This document shows positions 35,256 to 44,054 of a DNA stretch of 64,000 nt, piece by piece; the first letter of the stretch is position 1, and each line of letters starts with the position of its first letter. The stretch is from the NCBI RefSeq assembly GCF_000758625.1, contig NZ_CP009283.1, forward strand, positions 199,501-263,500, in the 5' to 3' direction. Made by a program: the position numbers and the translations under genes. Below the pieces are notes generated by a model. The model had not been told where the DNA came from. It made no database searches and saw only the letters and a list, made by a program, of their open reading frames with translations. The stretch is from Paenibacillus sp. FSL R7-0273 (GTDB lineage: Bacteria; Bacillota; Bacilli; Paenibacillales; Paenibacillaceae).

Positions 35256-36089
35256 ATGTCGGACTATTTAGTCAGAGCCGGTACACCCGGCAAGGATGGG
35301 CTTGTTGCAGCAGTCAGCAAGGAGAGTGCCGGCTGGAAATACGTAGGTTTTGAGGTCTATCAGCTGAAGGCCGGTGATACGCTTATCCGCGATACAGAAG
35401 ACAATGAGGTCTGTCTGGTGCTGCTGTCGGGTAAGGCTGATGTCAAAGCAGACTTGCAGGAGTTCTCTGGAATCGGAGAGCGCATGTCTGTTTTTGAAAA
35501 TATACCGCCCTATGCGGTCTATGTTCCGGCAGGCGGGCGGTATGAGGTTACAGCCTTAACGGAGCTGGAGCTCGGTGTCTGTCTTGCCCCCGGCACAGGT
35601 AAATATCCGGCCCGGCTGATCGCGCCGTCGGAAACGGCGGCTGAGGCCCGCGGTTACGGCAGCATGTCACGCCGCGTGGTTAATATTCTGCCGGAGAGCA
35701 GTGAGGCCGAAAGCCTGCTGGTCGTTGAGGTGCGCACGGACGGCGGCAACTGGTCCAGCTATCCGCCGCATAAGCATGACCGGGATCATCTGCCGGAAGA
35801 GTCCTATCTGGAGGAGACCTATTACCACCGCGTCAATCCGGGTCACGGCTTCGTCGTACAGCGGGTATACAACGATGACCGCAGTCTCGATGAGACTATG
35901 GCCGTGCCCGACCGCAGCATTGTGCTGGTTCCGGAGGGCTACCATCCGGTGTCGGCGCCGCCGGGCTACGATTCCTATTATCTTAATGTGATGGCCGGTC
36001 CGGTCCGTACCTGGGTATTCCATAACGATCCCGAGCATGAGTGGCTGTTCAGACCGGGCGGGGACAATCGCGGCGCTCAAGAGGAATGA
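35256..36089 (+). CDS. iolB: 5-deoxy-glucuronate isomerase
   Basis: Converts 5-deoxy-D-glucuronate to 2-deoxy-5-keto-gluconate, the isomerase step after ring opening. 277 residues of double-cupin fold. YPPHKHDRDHLPEESYLEETYYHRV contributes two His and a Glu to the metal site, EGYHPVSAPPGYDSYYLNV the last His, and MAGPVRTWVFHNDPEHEWL closes the protein, all as in IolB. I chose ATG 35256, with GGAGGG ten bases upstream; a TTG at 35232 lacks a ribosome binding site. It is the second gene of the iolG-iolB operon and ends at a terminator. Confidence 0.94.
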   Translation: MSDYLVRAGTPGKDGLVAAVSKESAGWKYVGFEVYQLKAGDTLIRDTEDNEVCLVLLSGKADVKADLQEFSGIGERMSVFENIPPYAVYVPAGGRYEVTALTELELGVCLAPGTGKYPARLIAPSETAAEARGYGSMSRRVVNILPESSEAESLLVVEVRTDGGNWSSYPPHKHDRDHLPEESYLEETYYHRVNPGHGFVVQRVYNDDRSLDETMAVPDRSIVLVPEGYHPVSAPPGYDSYYLNVMAGPVRTWVFHNDPEHEWLFRPGGDNRGAQEE

Positions 36090-36115
36090 GCCTTCCGGCA
36101 TAAAAGGTGATTATT

Positions 36116-36145
36116 GGAGCTTCCGCAAGGCGGGGCTCCTTTTTG
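36116..36145 (+). terminator. Rho-independent terminator after iolB
   Basis: GGAGCTTCCGC pairs with GCGGGGCTCC-type arm around AAG and continues into TTTTT. Confidence 0.82.
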
Positions 36146-36234
36146 CATCTGGTGTAGACTGCTGCGAATGACGCGGCGGGCAGCATGGCTGTGGCATCAA
36201 GGGCGACTTCAGGAGGAGGCGGCAGGGGTTAATT

Positions 36235-36508
36235 AACGGTAAAAGTACCGTTAAATGAGCGGTGTGCGGAGAAAAGTCTGGAATCAACGGTGAAAGTACC
36301 ATTAAATGAGCGGTGTGCGGAGAAAAGTCTGGAATCAACGGTAAAAGTACCGTTAAATGAGCGGTGTGCGGAGAAAAGTCTGGAATCAACGGTAAAAGTA
36401 CCGTTAAATAGGCGATGCGTGGGAAAATTTCTGGAAACAACGGTAAAAGTACCGTTAATTGAACTATGCGCGGGGAATCCCCGAAAACAACGGTAAAAGT
36501 ACCGTTAA
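36235..36508. repeat. Repeat array 2: six units of 51 (once 50) bp
   Basis: AACGGT begins units at 36235, 36286, 36337, 36388, 36439 and 36489. Each holds the perfect palindrome AACGGTAAAAGTACCGTT, slightly damaged in unit 2 (AACGGTGAAAGTACCATT). The intervening 33 bases (tgagcggtgtgcggagaaa...) are conserved in units 1-3 and drift in 4-6. The array sits between the iolB terminator and the regulator promoter. Confidence 0.9.
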
Positions 36509-36556
36509 ATGGGGAGCAGGCGGAAAGCCGTGCCGCTGCTGCCGGAGCAGCTAAAG

Positions 36557-36608
36557 GGGAAAGCGCTTAGACCTGCTGATAGACACTGCCGGAGGAGTTC
36601 CCTATAAT
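36557..36608 (+). promoter_or_regulatory. Promoter and operator-like site of the LacI regulator gene
   Basis: TAGACA (36580-36585), 17-base spacer, TATAAT (36603-36608). Immediately upstream at 36557-36573 lies GGGAAAGCGCTTAGACC, sharing the AAGCGCTTA centre with the iol operators, so autoregulation (or CcpA control) is likely. Confidence 0.7.
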
Positions 36609-36649
36609 CGAGGTATATCACGGCAAGAACGTAAAGGCGGGCTTAACAA

Positions 36650-37660
36650 ATGAAACCTACAATTTATGATGTGGCACGGGAAGCCGGCGTTTCCATCGCT
36701 ACGGTGTCCAAGGTGCTTAATAATAATGGCAGGATCAGCGATAAGACGAGGGAGAAGGTAGGCCGGGTGATGGAGGAGCTTAATTACCAGCCGAGTCTGG
36801 TGGCCTCCGCGCTGACAAGCCGCCGTACAGGGACGATCGGGCTGATGATCCCGGATATTGCCAATCCTTTTTTTGCCGAGACGGCACGCGGAATTGAGGA
36901 TTATGCCCAGCAGCAGGGGAGTGACCTGATCGTCTGCAGCACGGACCGCGACGATGAGAAGGCGGCCAGATACATCTCGCTTCTCCTGCGCAAAAGAGTG
37001 GACGGCCTGATCATTGCCTCGCATACAGGACAGCCGGATATGATCCGCCGGCTTTTGGCTGACCGGGTGCCTCTGGTGCTGTTCTCGGCGGAAATCCGCA
37101 GTCTGGAGAGCAGCAGCGTCACTGTGGATGATTACAAGGGCGGCTATCAGGCGACGGAGTATCTGCTGTCCCTGGGCCACCGCAGACTGGGGGTTATCTC
37201 TGATAATCTGCCGGGCAGCAGGCTGCGGGTGGAGGGCTTTCTTGATGCGCTGAAGGCTGCCGGTCTGCCTTTTGACAATCCGGCTAACCTTACGCACACA
37301 TCGGCCACGCTGGAGAACGGCCGCAAAGCGGCTGCCGCCATGCTCGGCCAGGCAGAAGACTTGCGCCCGACGGCAGTGTTCGCCTGTAACGATCTGCTCG
37401 CCATCGGTGTTCTGAAGGAGGCGCGCAGCGCCGGCCTGTCCATCCCCCGCGACTTATCCGTTGTGGGCTTTGACAATACCGTGCTGGCGGAAATCTGCCA
37501 CCCTGCGCTGACCAGCATCGCCCAGCCGCTGCGTGAGATGACAGAGCAGGCGATAATTCTGCTGAATGAATCGATCGACAACCCCGCCGCACCCAGACGC
37601 AAAATCATGCTGATGCCTGAGCTGGTGATCCGTCATTCGACCGGGCCTGTACCCGGCTGA
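36650..37660 (+). CDS. LacI-family transcriptional regulator, probable iol repressor
   Basis: 336-residue DNA-binding repressor. Residues 1-60 are the LacI headpiece (TIYDVAREAGVSIATVSKVLNNNGRISDKTREKV, hinge LNYQPSLVASALTSR). The remainder is a periplasmic-binding-protein-like sensor: TIGLMIPDIANPFFAETARGIEDYAQ, RVDGLIIASHTGQ, and FACNDLLAIGVLKEARSAGLSIPRDLSVVGFDN. It lies between iolG-iolB and iolC-A-D-E, each having the 15-bp palindrome at its promoter. In Bacillus subtilis the iol repressor is DeoR-type, so a LacI-type regulator would be a different solution to the same control; role inferred from position and operators. Likely effector: an inositol pathway intermediate. Confidence 0.88.
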   Translation: MKPTIYDVAREAGVSIATVSKVLNNNGRISDKTREKVGRVMEELNYQPSLVASALTSRRTGTIGLMIPDIANPFFAETARGIEDYAQQQGSDLIVCSTDRDDEKAARYISLLLRKRVDGLIIASHTGQPDMIRRLLADRVPLVLFSAEIRSLESSSVTVDDYKGGYQATEYLLSLGHRRLGVISDNLPGSRLRVEGFLDALKAAGLPFDNPANLTHTSATLENGRKAAAAMLGQAEDLRPTAVFACNDLLAIGVLKEARSAGLSIPRDLSVVGFDNTVLAEICHPALTSIAQPLREMTEQAIILLNESIDNPAAPRRKIMLMPELVIRHSTGPVPG

Positions 37661-37702
37661 GACGGAACGGTGCATCAGCCGGACATATCCTGCGTGTTTC
37701 CC

Positions 37703-37743
37703 AAAGACCTGTGCCCTGCATTGCAGCGGACAGGTCTTTTTTT
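37703..37743 (+). terminator. Rho-independent terminator after the LacI regulator
   Basis: AAAGACCTGT pairs perfectly with ACAGGTCTTT, with an inner CTGCA/TGCAG helix, and continues into a T tract. Confidence 0.88.
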
Positions 37744-37759
37744 GGCAGCTGAAAAACGG

Positions 37760-37804
37760 TAATCCACATATCTGTGGATAATATGTGCATAACCCTGTGC
37801 ATAA
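37760..37804 (+). other. Cluster of four DnaA-box-like 9-mers
   Basis: TGTGGATAA (37773-37781) is the exact complement of the DnaA box TTATCCACA. TGTGCATAA follows at 37784-37792 and 37796-37804 (8 of 9), and TAATCCACA stands in reverse orientation at 37760-37768 (8 of 9). The three forward boxes begin 11 and 12 bases apart, about one helical turn. The cluster is 96 bases upstream of the iolC -35 box. I see no dnaA or dnaN gene, so this is not evidently the origin. Confidence 0.6.
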
Positions 37805-37899
37805 GTTTTCTTGCCTGCTTCTCACCAGAGCCGCCTAGTTTTTCAGGAGCATAATACCCGTTTAATCCGAGATATTTGATATCGCTTTCAAAATTAAGA

Positions 37900-37928
37900 T
37901 TGCCAAACCGGATATTCTGGCCTATACT
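37900..37928 (+). promoter_or_regulatory. Sigma-A-type promoter of iolC-iolA-iolD-iolE
   Basis: TTGCCA (37900-37905), 17-base spacer, TATACT (37923-37928). Same -10 and spacer as the iolG promoter. Confidence 0.75.
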
Positions 37929-37941
37929 ATTTATAAAATTA

Positions 37942-37956
37942 GGTTAAGCGCTTACC
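37942..37956. promoter_or_regulatory. LacI-type operator, iolC operon
   Basis: GGTTAAGCGCTTACC begins 13 bases after the -10 box. It is identical to the site at 34136-34150. About 134 bases of untranslated leader follow before the iolC start. Confidence 0.7.
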
Positions 37957-38090
37957 CTTTTCCTCCCTGCAAACTGGTGTTTTTAAAGAAAACCCAGGTT
38001 TTCCCGAATGTATTAACGTTGTCCCGCCTGCACTACACCCGTTTATATTCACGAAATTTTTCCCGGAAGCTTGATCAAGGAGGCGTCACT

Positions 38091-39101
38091 ATGAACGATC
38101 TGCAGTTTGATCCCGCCCGTCCGCTAGATTTGATTGCCGTCGGCCGGCTCTGTATAGACCTGAATGCCAACGAAACCGGAAGACCTATGGAAGAGACCAT
38201 GACGTTCACCAAATATGTAGGCGGCTCCCCGGCCAACATCATAATCGGCACAGCGCGGCTGGGCATGCGCACCGGCTTCATCGGCAAGCTGGCTGATGAC
38301 CAGATGGGGCGGTTTATCCGGTCCTATCTGCAAAAGGACGGCATCGATGACAGTCAGGTATGCGTTGACCGTACCGGTGCGGTGACGGGGCTTGCTTTTA
38401 CCGAAATCAAAAGCCCGCAGGAATGCAGCATTCTGATGTACCGCGATAACGTGGCGGATCTGCTGCTGAATACAGAGGAGATATCCGAGGATTATATCCG
38501 GCAGTCTAAGGCGCTGCTGATTTCCGGGACTGCACTGGCGCAAAGCCCTTCGCGTGAAGCGGTGTTTCTGGCGCTGGAATTTGCCCGCAGGCATAATGTC
38601 ACTGTCTTTTTCGATCTGGATTACCGTCCGTATACCTGGAAATCTGCCGCTGAGACGGCTGTCTACTATAATCTGGCTGCGGAGAAATGCGACTGTATCA
38701 TCGGCACCCGCGAGGAATTCAACATGATGGAGAATCTGTACAATGTGACGGATGAAGACGACGAAGCAACGGCAGCCCGTTGGTTCTCGAAGCAGGCGAA
38801 GCTGGTTGTCATCAAGCATGGCGGAAGCGGCTCAATTGCTTACACGGCAGACGGGCGGAATCACCGCAGCGGTATTTTCCCGGCCAAAGTGCTGAAGACC
38901 TTCGGTGCAGGCGATTCCTACGCTTCTGCTTTCATTCACAGTTTGATGCAGGGGCACAGTGTCGGTGAAGCTATGCGGCGGGGCAGTGCCTCCGCTTCGA
39001 TTGTCATCTCGCGCCACAGCTGCTCGGATGCGATGCCGACCCTGGAGGAGCTGGAAGCCTTCCTGGCTTCGAATAAAGAGGTTGCTGCAGGCACCCGGTA
39101 A
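38091..39101 (+). CDS. iolC: 5-dehydro-2-deoxygluconokinase
   Basis: Phosphorylates 2-deoxy-5-keto-gluconate to its 6-phosphate. 336-residue ribokinase-family (PfkB) enzyme: N-terminal LIAVGRLCIDLNANETGRPMEE, substrate segment YVGGSPANIIIGTARLGMRTGFIGKLADDQMG, and the ATP-site and anion-hole KTFGAGDSYASAFIHSLMQG with the catalytic Asp in GAGD. I chose ATG 38091, with AAGGAGG eight bases upstream; the frame open from 37977 has no ribosome binding site. First gene of iolC-A-D-E behind the operator at 37942. Confidence 0.93.
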   Translation: MNDLQFDPARPLDLIAVGRLCIDLNANETGRPMEETMTFTKYVGGSPANIIIGTARLGMRTGFIGKLADDQMGRFIRSYLQKDGIDDSQVCVDRTGAVTGLAFTEIKSPQECSILMYRDNVADLLLNTEEISEDYIRQSKALLISGTALAQSPSREAVFLALEFARRHNVTVFFDLDYRPYTWKSAAETAVYYNLAAEKCDCIIGTREEFNMMENLYNVTDEDDEATAARWFSKQAKLVVIKHGGSGSIAYTADGRNHRSGIFPAKVLKTFGAGDSYASAFIHSLMQGHSVGEAMRRGSASASIVISRHSCSDAMPTLEELEAFLASNKEVAAGTR

Positions 39102-39146
39102 AGACAAATTCATATACATCACCAGAGATGAAGGAGTGGACAAAAG

Positions 39147-40607
39147 ATGGCACAGCAAAACGTAGAAGTGCTGAAAAACTATATTGGCGGCGAATGGGTC
39201 GAAGCGAAGAGTGAGCAGAGTGAGCCGGTGTTTAATCCGGCTTCAGGCGAAGAGCTGGCCAGAGTTCCGCTGTCCGGCAGAGAGGATGTGGACCGGGCGG
39301 TGGCTGCGGCTCAGGAGGCTTTTGCCGGCTGGTCGAAGACACCGGTGCCGCGCCGGGCGCGGATTCTTTTTAAATATCAACAGCTGCTGGTTGATCACTG
39401 GGAGGACCTGGCGAGAACCATTACGCTGGAGAACGGAAAAAGCTATAAAGAAGCTTACGGCGAGGTACAGCGCGGTATTGAGTGTGTCGAATTCGCGGCT
39501 GGTGCGCCTACGCTGATGATGGGCCGGCAGCTTCCGGATATTGCAACCGGAATTGAATCAGGAATGTACCGCTATCCAATCGGTGTTATCGGCGGGATCA
39601 CTCCGTTTAATTTTCCGATGATGGTGCCCTGCTGGATGTTCCCGCTCGCGATTGCCTGCGGCAATACCTTTGTGTTGAAGCCGTCCGAGCGTACACCGCT
39701 GCTGGCGGCACGTCTGGCGGAGCTGCTGGAACAGGCCGGGCTGCCTAAGGGTGTGCTTAATGTGGTCAACGGTGCGCATGATGTCGTTAACGGGCTGCTG
39801 GAGCACCCTGGCGTTAAGGCGATTTCTTTTGTCGGATCACAGCCGGTGGCGGAATATGTCTATAAAAAAGGAACAGAGCATCTGAAACGGGTTCAGGCGC
39901 TGGCCGGGGCCAAAAACCACTCCATCGTACTGGCAGACGCCGATCTTGAGGCTTCAGCTACACAGATTATCAACGCTGCCTTCGGCTCTGCCGGAGAGCG
40001 CTGCATGGCCTGTTCTGTAGTCACTGTACAAGAGGATGTGGCTGACGAGCTGATCTCGATTCTGCTGCGCGAGTGCGGGAAAATGACGATTGGCAACGGA
40101 CTGGAGGAGGATACATTCCTGGGGCCTGTGATCCGCCAGAGCCATAAGGACAAGACTCTTTCTTACATTGAGCAAGGTGTAGCGGAAGGAGCGACGCTGC
40201 TCAGGGACGGACGGGAGGATGCTGCGGCTGCGGGTGAGGGCTATTTTGTCGGACCTACGGTATTTGACGGAGTGACTAAAGAGATGAAAATCTGGCAGGA
40301 AGAAATCTTCGCGCCTGTCCTCTCAGTTGTCCGGGTCAAGGGTGTGGAGGATGCGGTGGAGCTGGCCAATGCGTCGCGTTTTGCGAACGGGGCTTGTATC
40401 TTTACAAATGACGGCGGGAAAGTCCGCTACTTCCGTGAAAATATCGAGTCCGGCATGCTGGGTGTCAATGTAGGCGTACCCGCTCCGATGGCCTTCTTCC
40501 CGTTCTCCGGCTGGAAGGATTCCTTCTACGGCGATCTGCATGCGAACGGCACTGACGGAGTTGAATTCTATACGCGCAAAAAGGTTGTCACTGCCCGCTG
40601 GCAGTAA
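39147..40607 (+). CDS. iolA: Methylmalonate-semialdehyde dehydrogenase, CoA-acylating
   Basis: Final step of inositol degradation: malonic semialdehyde plus CoA and NAD to acetyl-CoA and CO2. 486-residue aldehyde dehydrogenase: [15 protein letters not shown] in the NAD-binding domain, [15 protein letters not shown], and the catalytic Cys in [12 protein letters not shown]. The MMPVSD subgroup is recognisable by ERCMA and [15 protein letters not shown] precedes ATG 39147, 45 bases after iolC. A role in valine catabolism is the alternative for this family, but the iol context decides for IolA. Confidence 0.94.
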   Translation: MAQQNVEVLKNYIGGEWVEAKSEQSEPVFNPASGEELARVPLSGREDVDRAVAAAQEAFAGWSKTPVPRRARILFKYQQLLVDHWEDLARTITLENGKSYKEAYGEVQRGIECVEFAAGAPTLMMGRQLPDIATGIESGMYRYPIGVIGGITPFNFPMMVPCWMFPLAIACGNTFVLKPSERTPLLAARLAELLEQAGLPKGVLNVVNGAHDVVNGLLEHPGVKAISFVGSQPVAEYVYKKGTEHLKRVQALAGAKNHSIVLADADLEASATQIINAAFGSAGERCMACSVVTVQEDVADELISILLRECGKMTIGNGLEEDTFLGPVIRQSHKDKTLSYIEQGVAEGATLLRDGREDAAAAGEGYFVGPTVFDGVTKEMKIWQEEIFAPVLSVVRVKGVEDAVELANASRFANGACIFTNDGGKVRYFRENIESGMLGVNVGVPAPMAFFPFSGWKDSFYGDLHANGTDGVEFYTRKKVVTARWQ

Positions 40608-40631
40608 CGATAGAGGAAGGGTGGAACTCAA

Positions 40632-42599
40632 GTGGAACGGATCAGATTAACAACGGCGCAGGCGCTGGTGAAGTTTCTGAATGAGCAGTATGTCGATTTC
40701 GGCAACGGGCCGGAGCGCTTCGTTGAGGGTGTGTTTACTGTGTTCGGCCACGGCAATGTGCTTGGTCTGGGACAGGCGCTGCAGGAGGCCCCGGGCGGAT
40801 TAAAGGTTTTTCAGGGCCGCAATGAGCAGGGGATGGTGCATGCGGCGACTGCTTTTGCCAAACAGAGCCGGCGGCGGCGGATTATGGCCTGTACGGCCTC
40901 CGTCGGCCCGGGCTCGGCCAATATGCTGACGGCTGCCGCGACAGCGACGGCGAATCAGATTCCTGTACTGCTGCTGCCCGGCGATACCTTTGCTACCCGC
41001 CAGCCCGACCCGGTGCTGCAGCAAATGGAGCACACGTATAACCTGTCGATTACGGTTAACGATGCTTTCAAGGCTGTAAGCAAATACTGGGACCGGATCT
41101 ACCGGCCGGAGCAGCTGATGTCGGCCTTGCTGAATGCGATGCGGGTGCTGACTGATCAGGCAGACACAGGGGCGGTGACAATCGCGCTGCCGCAGGATGT
41201 GCAGGGGGAGGCTTGGGATTATCCGGCCGGCTTCTTCCGCAGACGCGTTCATAAGATTGCCCGCCGGCTGCCGCATGCGGATGAAATTGCCGCGGCAGCC
41301 GAGCTGATCGCAAGCAAGCAGCGTCCGCTGCTGGTCTGCGGCGGCGGTGTCCGCTACAGCGATGCCGGAGCTGCGCTGCGCGATTTCGCGGAGAAGTTCG
41401 CCATTCCGTTCGGCGAGACGCAGGCCGGCAAAAGCGCTGTTGCCAGCGACTTCGCCTACAACCTGGGCGGACTGGGCGTTACCGGTAACGGCTGCGCCAA
41501 TACACTGGCAGCAGAGGCTGATCTGGTTATCGGCGCCGGCACCCGGTTCACCGATTTCACCACAGGCTCGAAGAGCCTGTTCGCCCATCCCGGCGTGGAG
41601 TTTGTGACGCTTAACGCGTCACCGTACCATGCAGCCAAGCTGGATGCGCTGGCAGTGGTCTGCGATGCTGCTGAAGGACTGAAGGCGCTATCCGATGCGC
41701 TGGAGGAACGCGGCTATCGTTCTGCTTATACAGATGAGATCACGGAGGCGAAGCAGGCCTGGGCCGCGGAAAGAGCGCGGCTGGCTGGTGTTGAATACCG
41801 GGCAGGCGCTGCGGCTTTAGCTGTGCAGGAAGATGAGCAGGCTGCGTTTGTCCCTGAAATTGCCGGACATCTTGACGACAAGCTCCCCGAGTATGCCGAG
41901 GTGCTGAACACTTCGCTTACACAGACTCAGGTGCTTGCCATCATCAACGAGCTTATTCCGCAGGATGCCATTGCTATTGGAGCGGCAGGCAGCCTGCCGG
42001 GAGACATGCAGCGGATGTGGGGATCCGCTGTGCCGGATACTTACCATATGGAATACGGTTTTTCCTGTATGGGTTATGAAATCGCCGGAGCATTCGGCAT
42101 CAAGCTGGCTGAGCCGGAGCGCGAGGTATACGCTCTGGTCGGCGACGGCAGCTACCAGATGATGCATTCCGAGCTGGTGACCAGTTTGCAGGAGAACAAG
42201 AAGATAAACGTCATCCTGCTGGACAATGCGGGCTTCGGCTGCATCAACAATCTGCAGATGGAGCAGGGACTGGACAGCATGGCGACGGAATTCCGCCGCC
42301 GCGGAGCAGACGGCAAGCTGAGCGGTGAGCTGATGCTGATCGATTATGCAGCGAGCGCAGCCGGTTACGGGGTCGAGACCTTCCGTGCGGCGACAGCCGG
42401 GCAGCTGCGCAGCGCGCTGGAGGCGGCAAGGAAGAGCGAGAAGTCCACGCTGATCGACATCAAGGTGCTGCCGAAGACGATGACTCACGGATACGGTGCG
42501 TGGTGGCATGTCGGTGTGGCGGAAGTATCCGGAAAAGAGAGCGTGCAGGCGGCACACAGTCAGCGACTGGGCGGGCTGGAGAAAGCGCGAAGCTACTGA
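40632..42599 (+). CDS. iolD: 3D-(3,5/4)-trihydroxycyclohexane-1,2-dione hydrolase
   Basis: Opens the inositol-derived ring to 5-deoxy-glucuronate. 655-residue thiamine-diphosphate enzyme: the N-terminal Pyr domain ([36 protein letters not shown]; conserved Glu in NEQGM activates ThDP), the central domain, and the PP domain with [38 protein letters not shown], where GDGS...NN is the Mg-ThDP motif. The start is GTG 40632, with GAGGAAGGG upstream, 24 bases after iolA. Length and motifs are standard for IolD. Confidence 0.94.
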   Translation: MERIRLTTAQALVKFLNEQYVDFGNGPERFVEGVFTVFGHGNVLGLGQALQEAPGGLKVFQGRNEQGMVHAATAFAKQSRRRRIMACTASVGPGSANMLTAAATATANQIPVLLLPGDTFATRQPDPVLQQMEHTYNLSITVNDAFKAVSKYWDRIYRPEQLMSALLNAMRVLTDQADTGAVTIALPQDVQGEAWDYPAGFFRRRVHKIARRLPHADEIAAAAELIASKQRPLLVCGGGVRYSDAGAALRDFAEKFAIPFGETQAGKSAVASDFAYNLGGLGVTGNGCANTLAAEADLVIGAGTRFTDFTTGSKSLFAHPGVEFVTLNASPYHAAKLDALAVVCDAAEGLKALSDALEERGYRSAYTDEITEAKQAWAAERARLAGVEYRAGAAALAVQEDEQAAFVPEIAGHLDDKLPEYAEVLNTSLTQTQVLAIINELIPQDAIAIGAAGSLPGDMQRMWGSAVPDTYHMEYGFSCMGYEIAGAFGIKLAEPEREVYALVGDGSYQMMHSELVTSLQENKKINVILLDNAGFGCINNLQMEQGLDSMATEFRRRGADGKLSGELMLIDYAASAAGYGVETFRAATAGQLRSALEAARKSEKSTLIDIKVLPKTMTHGYGAWWHVGVAEVSGKESVQAAHSQRLGGLEKARSY

Positions 42600-42672
42600 T
42601 CTGGTAGAGCCGTGAGTGCAGCGGCCGGCCGGAGCCGGCCATACCTGTCATAATGGAAGGGGAAGAACATTT

Positions 42673-43569
42673 ATGTTCAAAGAAGAGGCGGTCCGGCTGG
42701 CGATTGCACCCATTGCCTGGACCAATGATGATATGCCTGAGCTGGGCGGAAGCAATACCTTTGAGCAGTGCATCAGTGAGATGGCATTGGCCGGATATCA
42801 GGGCAGCGAGGTCGGAAACAAGTATCCGCGTTCCCCGGAGGTGCTGCACCGGGCGCTGGGACTTCGCGGCCTGCAGATTGCCAGCGCCTGGTTCAGCGCG
42901 CATCTGACGGACCGGCCTTATGAAGAGACCGCTGAAGCCTTTTGCGCACACCGTGATTTTCTGCATGCAATGGGTGCCAAGGTCATCGTGGTATCCGAGC
43001 AGGGGCGCAGCATCCAGGGGCAGATGGAGACGCCGCTGTTTGATGCCAAGCCTGTCTTTACGGAGGACGAGTGGAAGGCGCTGGCTGAAGGCTTGGGCAG
43101 GCTGGGCCAGTTGGCCGCAGAAAAAGGAATGGCTATCGTTTATCACCACCATATGGGAACCGGGGTGCAGACGGCTGCCGAAATTGCCCGGCTGATGGAG
43201 CTGACAGACCCGTCGGAGGTATCCTTATTGTTTGATACCGGACATCTGGCTTTTTCCGGTGAAAATCCCCTCGGGGTGCTGCGGGCCCATCTGCCGCGGA
43301 TCAGGCATGTTCACTTGAAGGACATCCGTCCCGAGGTGGTCCGGCGGGTCATTGCGGATAAGCTCAGCTTCCTGCAGGCGGTAAAAGCGGGGGCGTTTAC
43401 CGTACCGGGGGATGGATGCATCGAATTCGCAGATATTTTTGCTGAACTGGCCGGATCGTCCTATACCGGGTGGTTCGTGGTCGAGGCTGAGCAGGACCCG
43501 GCGCTGGCGGATCCGCTGGAATATGCAATTAAGGCACGGGAGTACATTCGGGCAACCAGCGGGCTGTGA
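42673..43569 (+). CDS. iolE: Myo-inosose-2 dehydratase
   Basis: Dehydrates 2-keto-myo-inositol to the dione used by IolD. 298-residue TIM-barrel of the AP-endonuclease-2-like sugar isomerase family: N-terminal [61 protein letters not shown] and [10 protein letters not shown]. The metal-binding Glu, Asp, His and Glu lie in these last segments. I chose ATG 42673 with GGAAGGGG upstream; an ORF open from 42616 adds an implausible sequence. Last gene of the operon, no strong terminator directly behind. Confidence 0.92.
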   Translation: MFKEEAVRLAIAPIAWTNDDMPELGGSNTFEQCISEMALAGYQGSEVGNKYPRSPEVLHRALGLRGLQIASAWFSAHLTDRPYEETAEAFCAHRDFLHAMGAKVIVVSEQGRSIQGQMETPLFDAKPVFTEDEWKALAEGLGRLGQLAAEKGMAIVYHHHMGTGVQTAAEIARLMELTDPSEVSLLFDTGHLAFSGENPLGVLRAHLPRIRHVHLKDIRPEVVRRVIADKLSFLQAVKAGAFTVPGDGCIEFADIFAELAGSSYTGWFVVEAEQDPALADPLEYAIKAREYIRATSGL

Positions 43570-43726
43570 ATAGCAGTTTGTAAGTAGCCGGTTATAAATA
43601 GTGGAATGTAAGTAGCGGGCTGTGAGTAATGGAGCTGAGTCAAATGTTGGACGGCATATAGTGCATGCTGCTAAATAAGTATAATTGTACAGCGATCAGG
43701 TGAGGTGCATACTCTGTGAGCTAGAA

Positions 43727-43765
43727 CAAGGTGCGGGATTAAGCTGCGCGCATCCCCGCACCTTG
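43727..43765 (+). other. Long hairpin downstream of iolE
   Basis: CAAGGTGCGGG (43727-43737) and CCCGCACCTTG (43755-43765) form an 11-bp perfect stem, but no T tract follows. It could be a weak terminator or an mRNA 3' stabilising structure of the iol operon. The 160 bases between iolE and it have GTAAGTAGC-like short repeats. Confidence 0.5.
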
Positions 43766-43784
43766 CTGCGTTTAGGAGGAGGAG

Positions 43785-43991
43785 TACCCAAACCCGTGCT
43801 GACGCACCGAATGAAAGGGAAAAATCCCTTTAATCGTACCCGAGCCCATGCTAACGCACCGAATGAAAGGGAAAAATCCCTTTAAAGGCACCCAAGCCCG
43901 TGCTCAAGCACCGAATGAAAGGGAAAAATCCCTTTAAAGGCACCCAAGCCCGTGCTCAAGCACCGAAATAAAGGGAAAAATCCCTTTAAAG
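43785..43991. repeat. Repeat array 3, left part: four units of 52 bp
   Basis: Four copies of the palindrome AAAGGGAAAAATCCCTTT, with starts 52 bases apart (motif GAATGAA or GAAATAA at 43809, 43861, 43913 and 43965), separated by a cacccaagcccgtgct-like spacer. The array ends at 43991, where an IS3-family element begins. Confidence 0.88.
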
Positions 43992-44054
43992 CGGTGAGAC
44001 CCCCTTATCCCGGAGTCCTCAGTATAAAACCGGTACTTGTCGTAGCTATGCTCT

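Noticed and set aside
36111..36496. Short repetitive ORFs on both strands of array 2
   Set aside because: Both frames follow from the 51-bp unit; no start signals; no support for translation.
37760..37804. Chromosomal origin
   Set aside because: Four DnaA boxes only, with no dnaA, dnaN, rpmH or unwinding region; a titration or regulatory cluster is more likely.
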